Shown here in pieces: positions 45,801 through 58,210 of a DNA stretch of 64,000 nucleotides; the stretch's first letter is position 1; every line of letters begins with the position of its first letter. The position numbers and the translations under genes were made by a program. The notes beneath the pieces were generated by a model. It ran no database searches. It saw only the letters and a list, made by a program, of their open reading frames with translations, and was not told the DNA's origin. Source of the DNA: Labyrinthula sp. Ha (Eukaryota > Sar > Bigyra > Labyrinthulida > Labyrinthulaceae); the NCBI GenBank assembly GCA_015227615.1, contig JAALGZ010000001.1:1984001-2048000 (forward strand). The letters are read 5' to 3'.

Positions 45801-48800
45801 TAATAAAAAAGAATAATGCACTTTTTGTAAATTGATTAATGAAATTGATAAGAAAGAACATTTATTTAATAAATTTGATAGAAAAAACAGTAAGTTTTTA
45901 ACTACGTTAGTGTAAAAAAAACTTATAGAATAATTCTTGATTCTATGATTACAGTTGTATCTAAGTGAGATTCTATACTCTGGGAAGAGAAAGAAATTTA
46001 GGTAGTTGGGTTAGATATATAAATCAGTGACAAAGGTCAGAATGTTTGATAGAAATAGAATTGTAGATAGATTTAGAGACTAAAGATGATAAATCTATGT
46101 AAGGAGATCATGGTTTGAATGTGATAAAGGATATGATCAAGTTACATATAACTATAATATATAAAGGAGCTTAAGATAAAGGCAAGTTCAAGATATAAAC
46201 ACTAGATATCAAACAATTAAGATGAGCATTTTAAAGTTAGAAGAAAAAAACTTAAGGCTTAACTTCCAATGCTAGGTACGGTTTGCTTCTTACCGTAATT
46301 CTCTTTAAAGATTTTTTATTCTGTCAATGGTGCTAACAGGTTCAAAGTAGGCCCCGAAAAATATTTTGGTTAGTGCCAGTTCAATTCATAAAATACCAAG
46401 TGGGCTATTTTTTAATTATTATTTTATTATATTAACCGCTGAAAAACTCTTTCCTTTAACCAAAATGATGAAATTCTTCACAAGCCAGCTTGTAAGGGAC
46501 CACTAATATGAATAACTCTGTTTTCGGGGGGTTATTGGAGTGTTGCTTTTCTGTAGATCAGGTGTTTTTATGTTGAACTCCATAGAATTCAAATCTAAAA
46601 TATAAAGCTGGATTAGATATTTGAACCTTTTTGATTTAAAGTATGATGTCAGCATTCGTATCCTAAGGGCAAGAAGTTTTATCTTGATATTTCAGATTAA
46701 CCAACACAAAAGCCCTTGTGAAGTGCCTAAAAAGATTCTCCCGATTTGTTTCAATGGAACAAGTCTATACTGGAACTACAGCATCCTGTTTTTTCACAAT
46801 TTTTACATCGAAGCTCTATTTTAATCTTTTCACATAGCCTTGAATTCAGTATCTTAAATATTTAACTTGAATTAGCAAGAATTCATATCGTCACTTATAC
46901 TATTAGAGAAGAAGAAATTTCGATGGATTATTTTTTATCTGTGCAGATTGAACTCTCCAGTTTGCACATATTTAATATTTTATAGATTTTAACAATACTA
47001 TCCTAGTGGTTTCTATCTCCGCCTATTCTGGTTATAAAGCAGGATTATGTTGAATTAAGTTATATTTTGGAGCAATGAGGCATGGATTCTACTCATTTAG
47101 TTGCTTTGCATAATTAATTAAATCCTATAAAGATGAAATATCAGTGCAGCTTGTTTTTTCCTTAATCATCTTCTTCACGCAGCTCTGATCTGTGGAGTTG
47201 GGGTGTTTGATTAGAAAATCACCCATATAATGAGCAAGAGAGAAAGAAGTTATGAAGGTATTAACATGTAGCAAATAACTTTGTTGATATTACCTGTAAA
47301 AAAGACATATCTGCGGGAAAATATTTGTAGCAAGATTTAAGAAGAACGAAAACATGGTTTCACCACCGCACGTGTATTATACACAGCTAATATCCAGCCT
47401 TTGCCTATGGTTTTTAGTTATCCCTCATTATTTTGCTGGCATTCGCGAGATCTAGATCCATCAACCTTTCTGGAAGAGAAATGACGTATTTTGTTTCCAT
47501 CAAATAATGACGAGAAAATACCATTTGAAAAAACATTCGACTACCTCGGGCAGCATAGGCAACAAATGGTACATATAAAAATTACTGGATGCATCTACCT
47601 GGATGTCATTAGACTAAATTCAATAAAAATAATTTTGAACACGCTCCTAAAAATTGTACTCTTGAAGTATATGTTCATCAGCAGCAACTATATCAAAACA
47701 AATTTTGAACAATTTCTGTTTAGTAAAACATCTAGGACTTTATTCTACTATTGTATCCCTGTCTTATTTCTAATATGGACTCCATCCTTTCCACTTTTAA
47801 AAATGGCATGTTATTCTAGTCTTTGTCAAAAAAAATACAAAAAATGAACTATTAAGAGCTAAGTCTGCTGTAATTAACGAGTTTTTATTTACCAATGATG
47901 TGTATAAACTTTTGGTTCAATTTGATTTAACTCAGCAGAGTTAATAATACTTGAGACGTTTTGAAACTGGCGTCCTTTGTTATTGGGGTGAATTATCTCT
48001 TATAAGTAGACCTTTTTATATTGGTAACTTAGAATTTTCTCTAAAAGACAAATCTTTAAGGATATTTTAAGTAGTCCGCATCTCTTAAGCTTTTAAACCT
48101 TGACACCAAATTCTTGAATTGCATTTTCTCCAAAGAAATGGGGGAAAACCTATTACTAATTTTAAGTCAACTTCTGGTGTAACTTCTTGCTGTTTCAATA
48201 ATACCCTCCACTTGATTAGATCTTTCAATGTAAAACTTTATAATTAGAAAGATTGTTTTTATTCTCCCTTTTTTGTAGTGTGTTTCAGATATATTTCTTC
48301 ATGTATTTTCTGGGAATCGGTTTTCTTCACTACGGAGCCAAGAAGCTCTCCAAATCCAATTGGTCCAATCTATTTAGAATATATATGCGGATAGAAAAAT
48401 TGTCATACTTAGCCTGATAATGGACGAGCGGAATACAATTTTTTCATAAATAGGTTTAACTTCGAAGGGGCGGCATCTAGGGTTTCACCAAGAACCATAT
48501 GGCCTAAATCAGAAAAATTCTCAAGAAAAAAGATGCAGCTAAACAAAAACGAACCGGTCCACGTCCCTGTGGACCTTGCGAATTTTCAAGAACACAAAAA
48601 AATTTAGAAAAAAATGGAGTAAGGAGAAAAGCGTAAATTCGTTGGATTTTTCACAGAATAATAACACTACTGAGATTCCAAGTTACATGATTACTTTTTT
48701 TGAAATTAAAAACTTTAACCCTAAGTACGTTTTTTTCTTATTCTTTTTATTTTGTTTTTGTTTTTATCCTAGTCGATCCTGAACTTTATTAAATGTTTTT

Positions 48801-49194
48801 CATTTTGTTGAACTTGATCCTGAATTGTTTTCAATATTTCTTATTTTGTTGAATAAATTTATTGGTTTGTATTTTTTATATACATATTTTGTAAAATAAA
48901 AGAATACAATCATTCAACTCTGTTTCTTTACTTTGAAGTAAGAAAAAACTATACCTATTTTCTGTTCGACTACTATTTGAATTTGTTGAGATATTTCTCA
49001 AAATATTAATTGCCCAAAATGAAGTTTATTTAATTAAATCTATTTAAGGCAAAACTCCGGGGTGAAAAAAAAAGCTATCCCACAATTTTCACACAATACA
49101 GTCCATTTAAACTTCTTTAACATAGTGAAATTAAATTGTTTATTACTTTAAGCAATCATTCTAAATCACTAAAACTGAAAAAAATTTAAAAATA
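42804..49194. other. Very AT-rich gene-free region, 6.4 kb
   Basis: The right flank of the reductase gene must contain its promoter, just right of 42803. From about 43.0 to 49.2 kb the sequence is extremely AT-rich, with many short A and T runs. Open frames reach only about 118 codons (47491-47847), and none has a recognisable motif. I found no RNA gene, no LINE fragment and no clear tandem array. Confidence 0.45.
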
Positions 49195-50436
49195 ATGATT
49201 TCGCCATTAAATCTGAGTTTGAAGAACATTACGTGCAAATTTGCTGCTCTTTATGCAATTATTTTCATATTAACGACTTTAGCCTTGTCAAGCAGAATGT
49301 CAGAAAGCGGATCTTCCTCTTCTTTTTCATCTATATCTTCTCGTAAGTCTCTTAATGGATCAACTAAACCTTTTGGACTCTCAAAATGCTCCCTACCAAA
49401 AACCTCCTACAGATTACAACAACGTTTCAGTTCCCGATTGAACAACATAGATGTAGCTCCTGTTCCTGGTGAAAAGGATTTTATTTTCTATAAATTTGAA
49501 CTTGTTATTCGTGAGTTTAAATCAAATATAATTTGGTTCAGTGGAGATTCAACTCTTAGAAACTCTTTTTCTTATCTTTGTGGTAAATTCCAAAAGATAT
49601 CTTTTATTAACATCCCATCAAGAAGACTTAAAAAAGGTGTTCCTTGGAAAGATTTATATTGTGATGCCTCTGTTCTTAATGAACTGAACTCTGAGCTTTC
49701 TTATCGACCGATAATATCTTATCAAAATCATGGAGAATGGTACGAAGATATTTTGGATGATGTGCTAAAAAGTTTTAATGAGAAATATGGAAGCGAAGAG
49801 AAAATCTCCGTGCAATTATTTACTCAACTCCTCTCGCTTCATATTAAAGCACCTTGTTATACAGGATCTAGTGAACATATTTATGAATGTTTTGATGAAG
49901 CATTTTTCTCACCAAGTATTAAATTAAAATTATTTGAGATTTCAGAAGTTTCACAATCTGATTTATCCTGTTTAATTGCTTCAAATTTCATATCTCAATT
50001 TCAAATCTATTACAGACAGAAAATAAATAGTCATCCGGAGTTGAAACAGATTTTTATTAACTTGTACTTACTAAGTAACATACCTAGAATGGCTGTTCCA
50101 GATAATCCATTTCCAGAGCAGAATGACTTTCAATTTCATTTAGCAGAAGCTATGTATTCTTTATCTTACAAAACACCTATGTGTAAAAAGTTTCAAGATT
50201 TAGTTTTGGATGAGTTTGTTGATTCCGTGAGAATAAGGTTTATTGATGAAACAACTTGGGCCCTGGATGGAACACATTGGAACTCCAGAAAGTCGTATAC
50301 ATTAAAAAAAATTCCTTTGAAAGAATTTCAAGATCCGCTGCCTCAGAGACATAGTTGCCTGCCGGGAGATATTCACTTTCGAACTGATGAAGGTCAGTTC
50401 TTGAAGTTTCAAACCTACTTAAATGCTTTGTTCTGA
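49195..50436 (+). CDS. Type II membrane SGNH/PC-esterase-like protein
   Basis: This single-exon gene encodes 413 residues. A membrane helix at about residues 14-33 (CKFAALYAIIFILTTLALSS), with a short cytosolic N-terminus, predicts a Golgi-type type II protein with a Ser-rich stem. The catalytic block WFSGDSTLRNSFSYLC (about 112-127) matches the GDS motif with following Arg-Asn of the PC-esterase/TBL/CASD1 group. Near the C-terminus, ALDGTHWNSRKSY (about 356-368) supplies the Asp-x-x-His pair. These proteins transfer or remove acetyl groups on sugars in the secretory pathway. The catalytic triad is thus visible; substrate and direction are unknown. Several cysteines in the luminal part fit disulfides. 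No neighbour lies close enough to suggest a partner. Confidence 0.78.
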   Translation: MISPLNLSLKNITCKFAALYAIIFILTTLALSSRMSESGSSSSFSSISSRKSLNGSTKPFGLSKCSLPKTSYRLQQRFSSRLNNIDVAPVPGEKDFIFYKFELVIREFKSNIIWFSGDSTLRNSFSYLCGKFQKISFINIPSRRLKKGVPWKDLYCDASVLNELNSELSYRPIISYQNHGEWYEDILDDVLKSFNEKYGSEEKISVQLFTQLLSLHIKAPCYTGSSEHIYECFDEAFFSPSIKLKLFEISEVSQSDLSCLIASNFISQFQIYYRQKINSHPELKQIFINLYLLSNIPRMAVPDNPFPEQNDFQFHLAEAMYSLSYKTPMCKKFQDLVLDEFVDSVRIRFIDETTWALDGTHWNSRKSYTLKKIPLKEFQDPLPQRHSCLPGDIHFRTDEGQFLKFQTYLNALF

Positions 50437-53211
50437 TTTAAATTATACCTTTTATCCTCAAGTAATTTTTGGTGTGTGCTTCTCGGACTAATTTTAACTT
50501 AGCTAATCTTGTATATTAGCCTAGAAGGGGATCTTAGTCGCACTTTCGTGCATATTGTGTTTCCATCTAGAGGTTTATCTTTCTAATGGAGATAGTTAAG
50601 TTTAATAGCATATTCAGACAAGCAGTGTATACTTTTTATTTCCTGTATTGGCTATTTGCGATTGCACAACACTGTTTAGAAGAGTACCTCCTGTATTTTT
50701 TTGAACGTAACAAAAACAGTTTTGATTTTCAGAAGTGTTCTACTTAGTTCTATTTATCTTTGCCAGAGTTAATTTGAAGATCCCAAGATCTGTTGTTTAA
50801 GTATACCGTTACAGAGTTTTAGATTCGTCTTCCGGAGTTTAGTTAAACGAAAGTTCTCATAGTGAATAGTCTGCTTTTGTTTTTATAATTAATGCTTGTT
50901 GCTTACATTTTGTTGTGCTTCTAGTAATTGCTTCTTTTTAACTACTAAAGAAAACTATTTCATTGCTGCTGTGAAATTTTTATTATTTTCTACGTGTATT
51001 TGTTTAAACTGTTTCTTCGCCAAAAAAACTCTCCTCACCGAGAGAACCAGGTTGATGTTGGCAAAACAGAGTTTACATGATACATAGTTAAATGGGTGCA
51101 TGTACTTCCATTTAAGTTAGGACTGTAAGTTGAAAACTCTTTTTAAAACAAGCAAGGATAGTAACTTAGAAATAATGTATTGCGACAATCGTGGGAGTGT
51201 TAAATACCATTATAAGTCCAATTCTTCGTTCGTTTTTAGCCCAACAAACTCATATGTTTGCTTTAGGTGAATCTTGTTCCTTCAAGGTGGAATACTTTTT
51301 ATCAAAGCTTCAAATCATATGGAAAAACGCTCAGTACACCAGCTTAAATTAATCCGGGTTTGACTTAGCAATTGGGATGGCTTCTGAGATCTACACAATA
51401 TTCTGAGAAAACGTTCTAATTACTCAGTGCAAATTCATTATCTCGCAGGAGTTTTGAGTGAAAAGTCTTGAGACCCGAATTAAAAACTGTAGCATATATC
51501 CTTCTCGTACATTCTTTGTGTAACTAGGATTTGGTGCTATTCTGTACCTGTACCACTACTAGGTCAGAACTATATTTAGCACCGACCATTGGTTTTGGAA
51601 ACTATATCATTTCAAAAATCCTTCAAAGCCTAAATAATAATTTTAGTGGCACTTTGGTAGGCATCACAAAAGTAAAAGATATTGTTAGAATTTGAAAGCT
51701 TTTTTACCTACGGTAATCAAGAAAACATTCTGTTTCTAACTAGAACCTTATAGAATAATCTCTGCGACAGGTTGTAAATCTTATCCTTTGTATATATTTA
51801 AAGTACAATTAGACTGTTACACACTAATTTTTTATACTAACGTAGCAAGATCTTTGCTGTCGTGATGTTATGTACATAGTATAGAGCCTTGCATTAATTA
51901 TAATGTCCAGCAAAGTATATTGGTGCAACGCCTGGTAAAATATTGTTTTATCTTTCGTTCTAGGTTTTTTGGACGTGGAGTGTAAGATTAATTAATAACT
52001 AGTTATTGGCATAATGCAGATCTCATTCACCTTTATGTAAAGCTTAGTACTACTTTTCATTCTTCACATTTTCAAAATGATTTCAATGTCATGGGCACAA
52101 CCTTTGTATAGAGGAAACTTTTCAATAGGGTGCTTTTCTTGCATATTCCTGAAGTTAAGATAGTGGCATTTCTTGTTTATCATCAGTTCTTAGGGGTGGT
52201 CTTTGATTTATTGATGATTTATCAATAAGAAATTTTGCCCATATTTTTCTGATAGATTGATTGTGTTGATTCCCCAACCATTTTGATAGATAATTGATAG
52301 CTGATTTTTAATACAAGCCTGCGGCACAAAGTCGTGGGCCAAATAGACAAAAAGAAACCATTTTTGTACCGCACGCAAAGCTTCAAAAAATTAGCCACAT
52401 GGTCTAACCACATTCTATTACCGCATTATTCCCATGTCATGCGGCTAGTTTCTAAAGATTTTCATACGGTGCAGAAAGGAATTTTCGGCAGTCTAGAACA
52501 GTGTAGGATTCCCCATCTTATTTTTGATAATGAATTGATAATCAGAATAAAACCAGAAATGTTTGATAAAAGTCAAAGTCTCAATTCTGTTATTGATAAT
52601 CAGAATCAATACAATTATCACATAATTATTGATAAACTTTATTAAATCCGATGCCTAGTGTTATTTCATGAGCTCGCAAGTAGGGGTGGGAACCTGCATC
52701 TGAAAAAACAGAAATTGTGGATGTCAGATACTATGTTGGAAGTAAGTTGTAATTTTTATAACGAAAAATTTCGGGTATTGGAATCTGTTAATATGATCTG
52801 AAGAAGAAACTCCAGACTCCAACGAGAGACATCTCTTGAACATTCCTATCCTCCAGAGCTCAATTACAAATGTGTAAAATGCTTGCTTTTTCTATTTAAT
52901 ATTGTTTAATACATTAGTTTAATATGTTACTTAATTTATTCTTGTTCAATTTTGATGCTGACCTCTCAAACTATTACTTTCTTCATTATCTTAGCAGCTT
53001 TTACCTGGATGACACTCTCTATTCTTGTTTGTTTATATCTGGTTAATATTAGTAACACAATGCAACTGTGAAATAATATAACTCCGGTTGTTACGATCCA
53101 AAGATACTAACGGCTAATTTGATCGTACTATTTCCTCGAAAAAAAAAATCTTTTGATTCAAATATTCCCCGAATCGATTAAGGACAACAAAACAACCAAT
53201 AAGCACACAAG
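50437..53211. other. Gene-free region with a dispersed repeat
   Basis: About 2.8 kb lie between the SGNH-like gene and the peroxidase gene. Most is AT-rich and featureless. The segment 52190-52690 is a likely non-autonomous repeat and is listed separately. Short frames of about 60-100 codons carry no recognisable motif. The peroxidase promoter should lie just left of 53212. Confidence 0.45.
52190..52690. repeat. Dispersed repeat copy, possibly MITE-like
   Basis: TAGGGGTGG occurs near both ends (about 52191 and 52682). Near-inverted TTTATCAATAA-type sequences lie inside them (about 52217 and 52633). The core TTGATAATCAGAAT occurs twice (about 52538 and 52594), and GCGGCACAAAGTCGTGG lies near 52321. 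Related cores occur near 23.5, 55.6 and 57.97-58.19 kb. The boundaries are my estimate; no transposase is present. Confidence 0.45.
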
Positions 53212-54548
53212 ATGATTAATTATACCAAGAACCTACGTCGTGGAATATCCTTGGCATCCAATCGTCAAGCCTTCACAAAGAAGAAAGTTATGCCACAAAT
53301 TAGAAGGAACACGACAAAAACCTCCCAAGAAAAAACTGTCCAGCATGATACCACTCCCCCTCCTCCCCCACCTGGATCCGGAGGAAGCAACTTTTACTGG
53401 GCCATTCTCCTTGGTGCTATTGCTGGAGGTGCATATTATTTTAAAGATGATATTAATGAGAAACTTGGTTTTCAAAAGATCGAAGCACCTGCTAAGGAAT
53501 CCGTGGCTTCCGCAGTTACCAGTGCTACTCCATCTATCCCCGAGATGAAACAAGTTGTAAAGAAAGCTGAAACAACTATCGCACCTATAACATTTCCTGA
53601 TGGTAAGGTGGACTATGGCGTAATTGCAAAAGACCTAGCTGAGCTGTTGGATAGTGATGAGTCACAGGAGTATGAAGATGGGTCTTACGGGCCAGTTTGG
53701 GTGAGATTGGCTTGGCATAATGCAGGAACATATGATAAAGGAACTAAACTTGGAGGATCTGAAGGGGCTGCTATGAGATACAAGAACGAAGCCGAATGGG
53801 GAGCTAACGCAGGGTTGCATGTAGCAAGAGAGACCTTGGAGCCAGTAAAGAGCAAGTATCCACAGGTACCAGGTTCTATTTTTATTATGTTAAGGTGAGC
53901 TATTCCGATCTATGGAGTCTCGCAGGAACAGTTGCGATTGAGGAAATGGGAGGTCCAGAGATTGTGAAGGTATGGAGACCTGGACGTAAAGATAAGACAG
54001 AAGAAGAAGATGCTGCTAAGCCATTGCCTGATGGATTGTTGCCCGATGCTGATGGTAGAGAAAACAAGGATAAACCACAGCAACATGTGAGGGATATTTT
54101 TTACAGAATGGGCTTTAAGTATTTTTCTCTTGTTGAATTATAAATTAGTGATCGTGATATTGTAGCTTTATCCGGTGCTCATGCTTTGGGTAGGTGTCAT
54201 GAAGATAGATCTGGATACTGGGGGCCATGGACCAGAGCGCCTACTACCTTTTCGAACGAATATTTCAGACTCCTTATTGAAGAAACGTGGACTAAGAAAA
54301 AGACTCATAATGGAAAAGAATGGACGGGACCTGAGCAGTATGAGACCCCTGATGGCGAACTAATGATGCTACCATCTGATATGAGTCTTGTATGGGATCC
54401 GGAATTTAAGAAATATGTTGAGATGTACGCTAAAGATGAAGACTTATTCTTCGCTGATTTTGCAAAGGCGTGGATGAAACTTCAAGAAAGCGGAGTTAAG
54501 AAATTCAATGGGTGGAAAAAGTACATATTTTTTGGTGAACGAGTATAA
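53212..54548 (+). CDS. CCP1: Cytochrome c peroxidase-type heme peroxidase, membrane-anchored, 3 exons
   Basis: Exons 53212-53865, 53895-54118 and 54149-54548 are separated by 29- and 30-nt introns and give 425 residues. The N-terminus is Arg/Lys-rich like a mitochondrial presequence. A proline run and a membrane helix (about residues 63-79, [17 protein letters not shown]) follow, as in yeast Ccp1 before processing. The distal heme side is [14 protein letters not shown] (Arg, Trp, His) and the proximal side [11 protein letters not shown] with the ligand His. The Trp of [11 protein letters not shown] corresponds to the radical-forming Trp191, and FFADFAKAW carries the Asp partner. It should reduce hydrogen peroxide with cytochrome c in the intermembrane space. 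The [15 protein letters not shown] stretch is ascorbate-peroxidase-like, so a hybrid APX-CcP is possible. Splicing restores YPQ-VSYSDLW and MGFN-DRDIVAL. Confidence 0.95.
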
Positions 54549-55559
54549 ACCAAATAAATAAGCTATATTTGTTTTAAGTGAAGTATCTACTCAAACTCGT
54601 TTGAATAGCCTCAGCAAACTACAGCCTGCTAGTTCAGTTACAGCATATGTAGACTCTAGTAATGACCAGGATTGTTGGAAACTTTTATGCAAAAGTACAA
54701 CATATTTCCAAAAGGCAGAAATCAACCGCTGCCAAAAGCGAAACTAGTGGAACACAGTGTAATGTGTCTTAGCAGGTTGCATTTTCTTAATAGGAATAAA
54801 GCAGACGGAAACAATCTAGCCTACAATATTAAATTCACCCTGAATTCTGGTAGGCCAAACAGAAAGCAATATTGAAAATTATGCACAGTACAGTTTAACA
54901 GGAGTTTCATCCTCGGAAAGCCTCGTGACTTTCTAGTTGTAACAACACATGAACTGTAGCAAAAGAAGTTTACTTAGAAATTAGAAAGTGTTCTTGTTAT
55001 GAGGCAACTTCATGATATACTTGCAGTTCCAAAGAGCGATTATATATAATAGCAAAATCTCATAGAAAGAAAAGAGCGGGCAAGAGATTATATCTTCCCT
55101 CTGTCATTGAGCTCTTGTTTGAGCTTAAAAAAAAATTTAAGTAGCTATAGACGGGCTTAAGCAACTTAAACGCTTCAGAAAATTATTTAAACTCGTTTCT
55201 CAAGTAATTTTTGTCTAGATTGAAATGCATTCGGCTCATAATGTTCTAAATGACTAATTTCTGCTTGTAGTGTTTCTTTGTTTACTACAAAATATGCATT
55301 CAGTACTGCCCCAGTAAAATATAACTTCTGAGAGCAGCAAATCTCATTACTTAGTAACCTATATTCTATCGCGGAACAAATAAGTTAAAAAACAGGAGTG
55401 CATTAAGCTTATCACCAACTGCACCTCCCCTGCTCCCATTGCACCTACCCTCTTGTATTACTTTACTTCTCTGTGATCAGTCCAACTCAATATTTATATT
55501 TATTTTTTGGCCGCTACTAGCGCTGCATTCTGTTGTACTCATAGGTTATAAACAAAATT

Positions 55560-55740
55560 TCTATCAAATTTTCCTTATTGATTGATTCCGATAATTCAAC
55601 AACTATTTTGCATGATTGTTGAACATCAACTGATAGTTAAAATAGAATCAGAATCATATGAAACAAATTAAAATTCCTCTTTTGCCATTGATAATAAAAA
55701 TTACAATATGAATCAGTTCATTATTGATAATTCCTCTCGG
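55560..55740. repeat. Possible fragment of the dispersed repeat
   Basis: This segment is rich in TTGATTGATT, GATAATTC, AATCAGAATCA and TTATTGATAATTC strings, like the repeat copy at 52190-52690. It is shorter and its ends are not defined. It could equally be low-complexity AT-rich sequence. Confidence 0.3.
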
Positions 55741-56438
55741 TATGCTTGCTTGTTTGCTATTGGGGTAACTTCTTAGCTACCCTATATACAAACATCAAAC
55801 TAAATATAAAAAATTAGTAACCTCAATTAAATAAAAGTACGCTCATTTTTAAAATAAGTCCTGTCCACAAACATCTCCATGTGTTGTCTAGGAAATGGCA
55901 TGCGGTAGCTTTACCCGAACTGACTCTCCTGTGCAACAACACGTTTCAACCAATCTTATCCGGTGTCGCCCTGAGTCGGGACAGATGACGTCACTTTGTT
56001 CTGGCTCCTTTTTTAATTCTGGAGTCTTTCTTTTAGATCCCGTGACTTCTAAGACTATGTTTCGATTTGAAGGGATTTCAATATCAATTTATCGTTTAGA
56101 AATTCATGTTTGTTCTGATATTTTATATTTAGAAGCTAACTTTTTATCATGTGGATTGCGGATCGGTGATATTCTATGTCCTGTAGTGGTTTCGCATGTT
56201 TCATGTACAAAGTTACAGAAAAACTACCTTTACATAATTAAAATTGGGGAAAATTTGGAGTAACTTTTCGAGATGACCTGTCTAGAGTGGAGATGATGAA
56301 ATTTCTATTCTGAGGGTTTTGTGGCAGTTGACATAGCATAAGTACCGTATCAAAATGATACACAAGTGTCAAAGAAACTTGAGTGTGCCTATGCGTAGAT
56401 GGCTTAATATAGCTTACAGGCATCAACCCAGTGCATAT

Positions 56439-56481
56439 AGCATTTTAAGTCGCAGTTTACTGCGACAATGCTCGCAGCATT
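56439..56481. repeat. Two overlapping, mutually exclusive hairpins
   Basis: GTCGCAG-TTTA-CTGCGAC (56449-56466) is a perfect 7-bp stem. AATGCT directly after it (56467-56472) can pair either back with AGCATT at 56439-56444, extending that stem past a 4-nt bulge, or forward with AGCATT at 56476-56481 across a CGC loop. The two pairings exclude each other. Confidence 0.65.
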
Positions 56482-57959
56482 GCATATACTTACAGATACT
56501 TTCATTCAAACCGAACACCTTTTCCCCCACATGGTTTTGAAGCAACACTTTCAGTACATAAGAATTATTAATACATGTTGAACCATGTAAGAAAATCAAG
56601 TATATGATCCCACAATCACTACTGGGTACTCTGGGAAGTGGATGAAATCAACTATAATCTCATTCTCATTAAGAACACCAGTTTTAAGGAATTTTTGCAA
56701 AATAAAAAAGAGCTCTTAGTCAGGTTTCTTGGATAGAGCTTAATATTTTCAGACGATTTTATGAGATCTTACTGGAAGCAACTGCAACTTATCATTTAAT
56801 GATCGATATGAGAAACTTAGAATACATAGGAGATGCATAGTTCCCAATGAAAAAGCTCAAATAAGTTGAGTTGATATATTATGTTTTCATCTTTGTTTTC
56901 TTTTTTGGCGTCTAGCTTTAGGTAAACTCCTTGTTATTGTAACTCTAGACAGTCAATCCTAAGGGATTTCTTGTCTAAGCACGAAAATGTGTTCAAAATC
57001 ATTTGACTTGAATCTAACAACCTTTGAAGTGAGTATAGCCTCGAAAAGGTAGGTGAAATAAAACCTACCTACATATCCATCCATATCCATTTTCATATCC
57101 CAAGATATTTAAATCATGACCAAAAAAGCATAGACAACTTGTTTTCAGGTAATAAGCATGTTTGAGTATTTAGCGAAAATTAACTTTGGCTTAACATGTC
57201 TGCCTGCAATTTCAGATCATACAACGTAAGCTTTAACATAGAAAACAATACGGTAACCCCTGTACGGTAACTTACTCTTAAAATTTCCAAGAGGTTCTTA
57301 AAATGAAATACATTTTATTCTTTGCGATAGAAAGGGTTATGAAAAACGAAGCTTCAGGGGTTTTATATCTTTTTCTAATGTTAGCCAGCTTCTTTCTGGT
57401 TTCTACCCTTCTGACATACTTGTAAAGGTTTGGTATTTATATTTACCTTTGAGTTTCTATAGCTTGCAACCAATTACAAAGAGTGTCTGTTCCTTTAATC
57501 TACTCTTAATCAATCTCTCACTGTCACTCTGTTATCTGGGGTCCATTTTGTAGTAACTGTAATTGTATAAAAAACATTAAATTTGTTTTAGCTAGGATCT
57601 ATATTAGCCGATATTTCTTAATACTAGCAGCAGACCTAGGAATAGGGTTCCTTATTGGGGAAAAATAGGCCATGATAGGGCCATAACATAGCGTCAAAAC
57701 TTTTACCGTTTGTACCGCCTTATTGATATCGTGTAAGTCTCCTTACCTTTGTCACTATATACAGTTGCACAAAGTTTATATGTAGAATTAGCTACTATTT
57801 CTTGGCCAGTCAACTTAAGTGGTACTATTAAAGTATAATAAGAATAACAGTTACATATTTCATCGCATAAAGAGTTACAAGCTAATAATTGCCACTATGA
57901 GTACCCCTTGTACTATTGGAAATTTTTATTTTTGAGTGCAGAGGGCATCATTCCATTGT

Positions 57960-58210
57960 TGCATTGCCAGGCACAAAATCGTGGCTTACCTCAATTAAAC
58001 ATAGTTAGGGGTTAGATTCAAGAAGATTTATATGAGTATTTAGTAGTTGTTATGATTCTGATTATCAACAAGAAAGCTTGGAATTTAATTTTTATCAAAT
58101 TATTCCAATTTTATTCTAATTATCAGCTGATGATAATAGATGATTAATACAAAATTGGGCACATGATCTTGGACAAAATGGTCAATTGATGTAGGATTTT
58201 ATTCGGTTTA
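57960..58210. repeat. Dispersed repeat copy
   Basis: The string GGCACAAAATCGTGG (about 57970) differs at one position from GGCACAAAGTCGTGG near 52323. The segment TGATTAATACAAAATTGGGCAC (split here: TGATTAATACAA then GGGCAC, about 58141-58162) aligns in the same orientation with TTTTAATACAAGCC..GGCAC near 52306-52328. ATTCTGATTATCA (about 58055) is the reverse complement of the TGATAATCAGAAT core. These shared strings support a common repeat family, but the boundaries are unclear. Confidence 0.5.

Noticed and set aside
55880-56263. 122-codon plus-strand frame, and a minus-strand stretch faintly recalling an LTR-element polyprotein
   Set aside because: The plus frame has no recognisable motif and the minus-strand resemblance covers only about 40 residues. 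No terminal repeats or further domains were found, so no fossil element is claimed.
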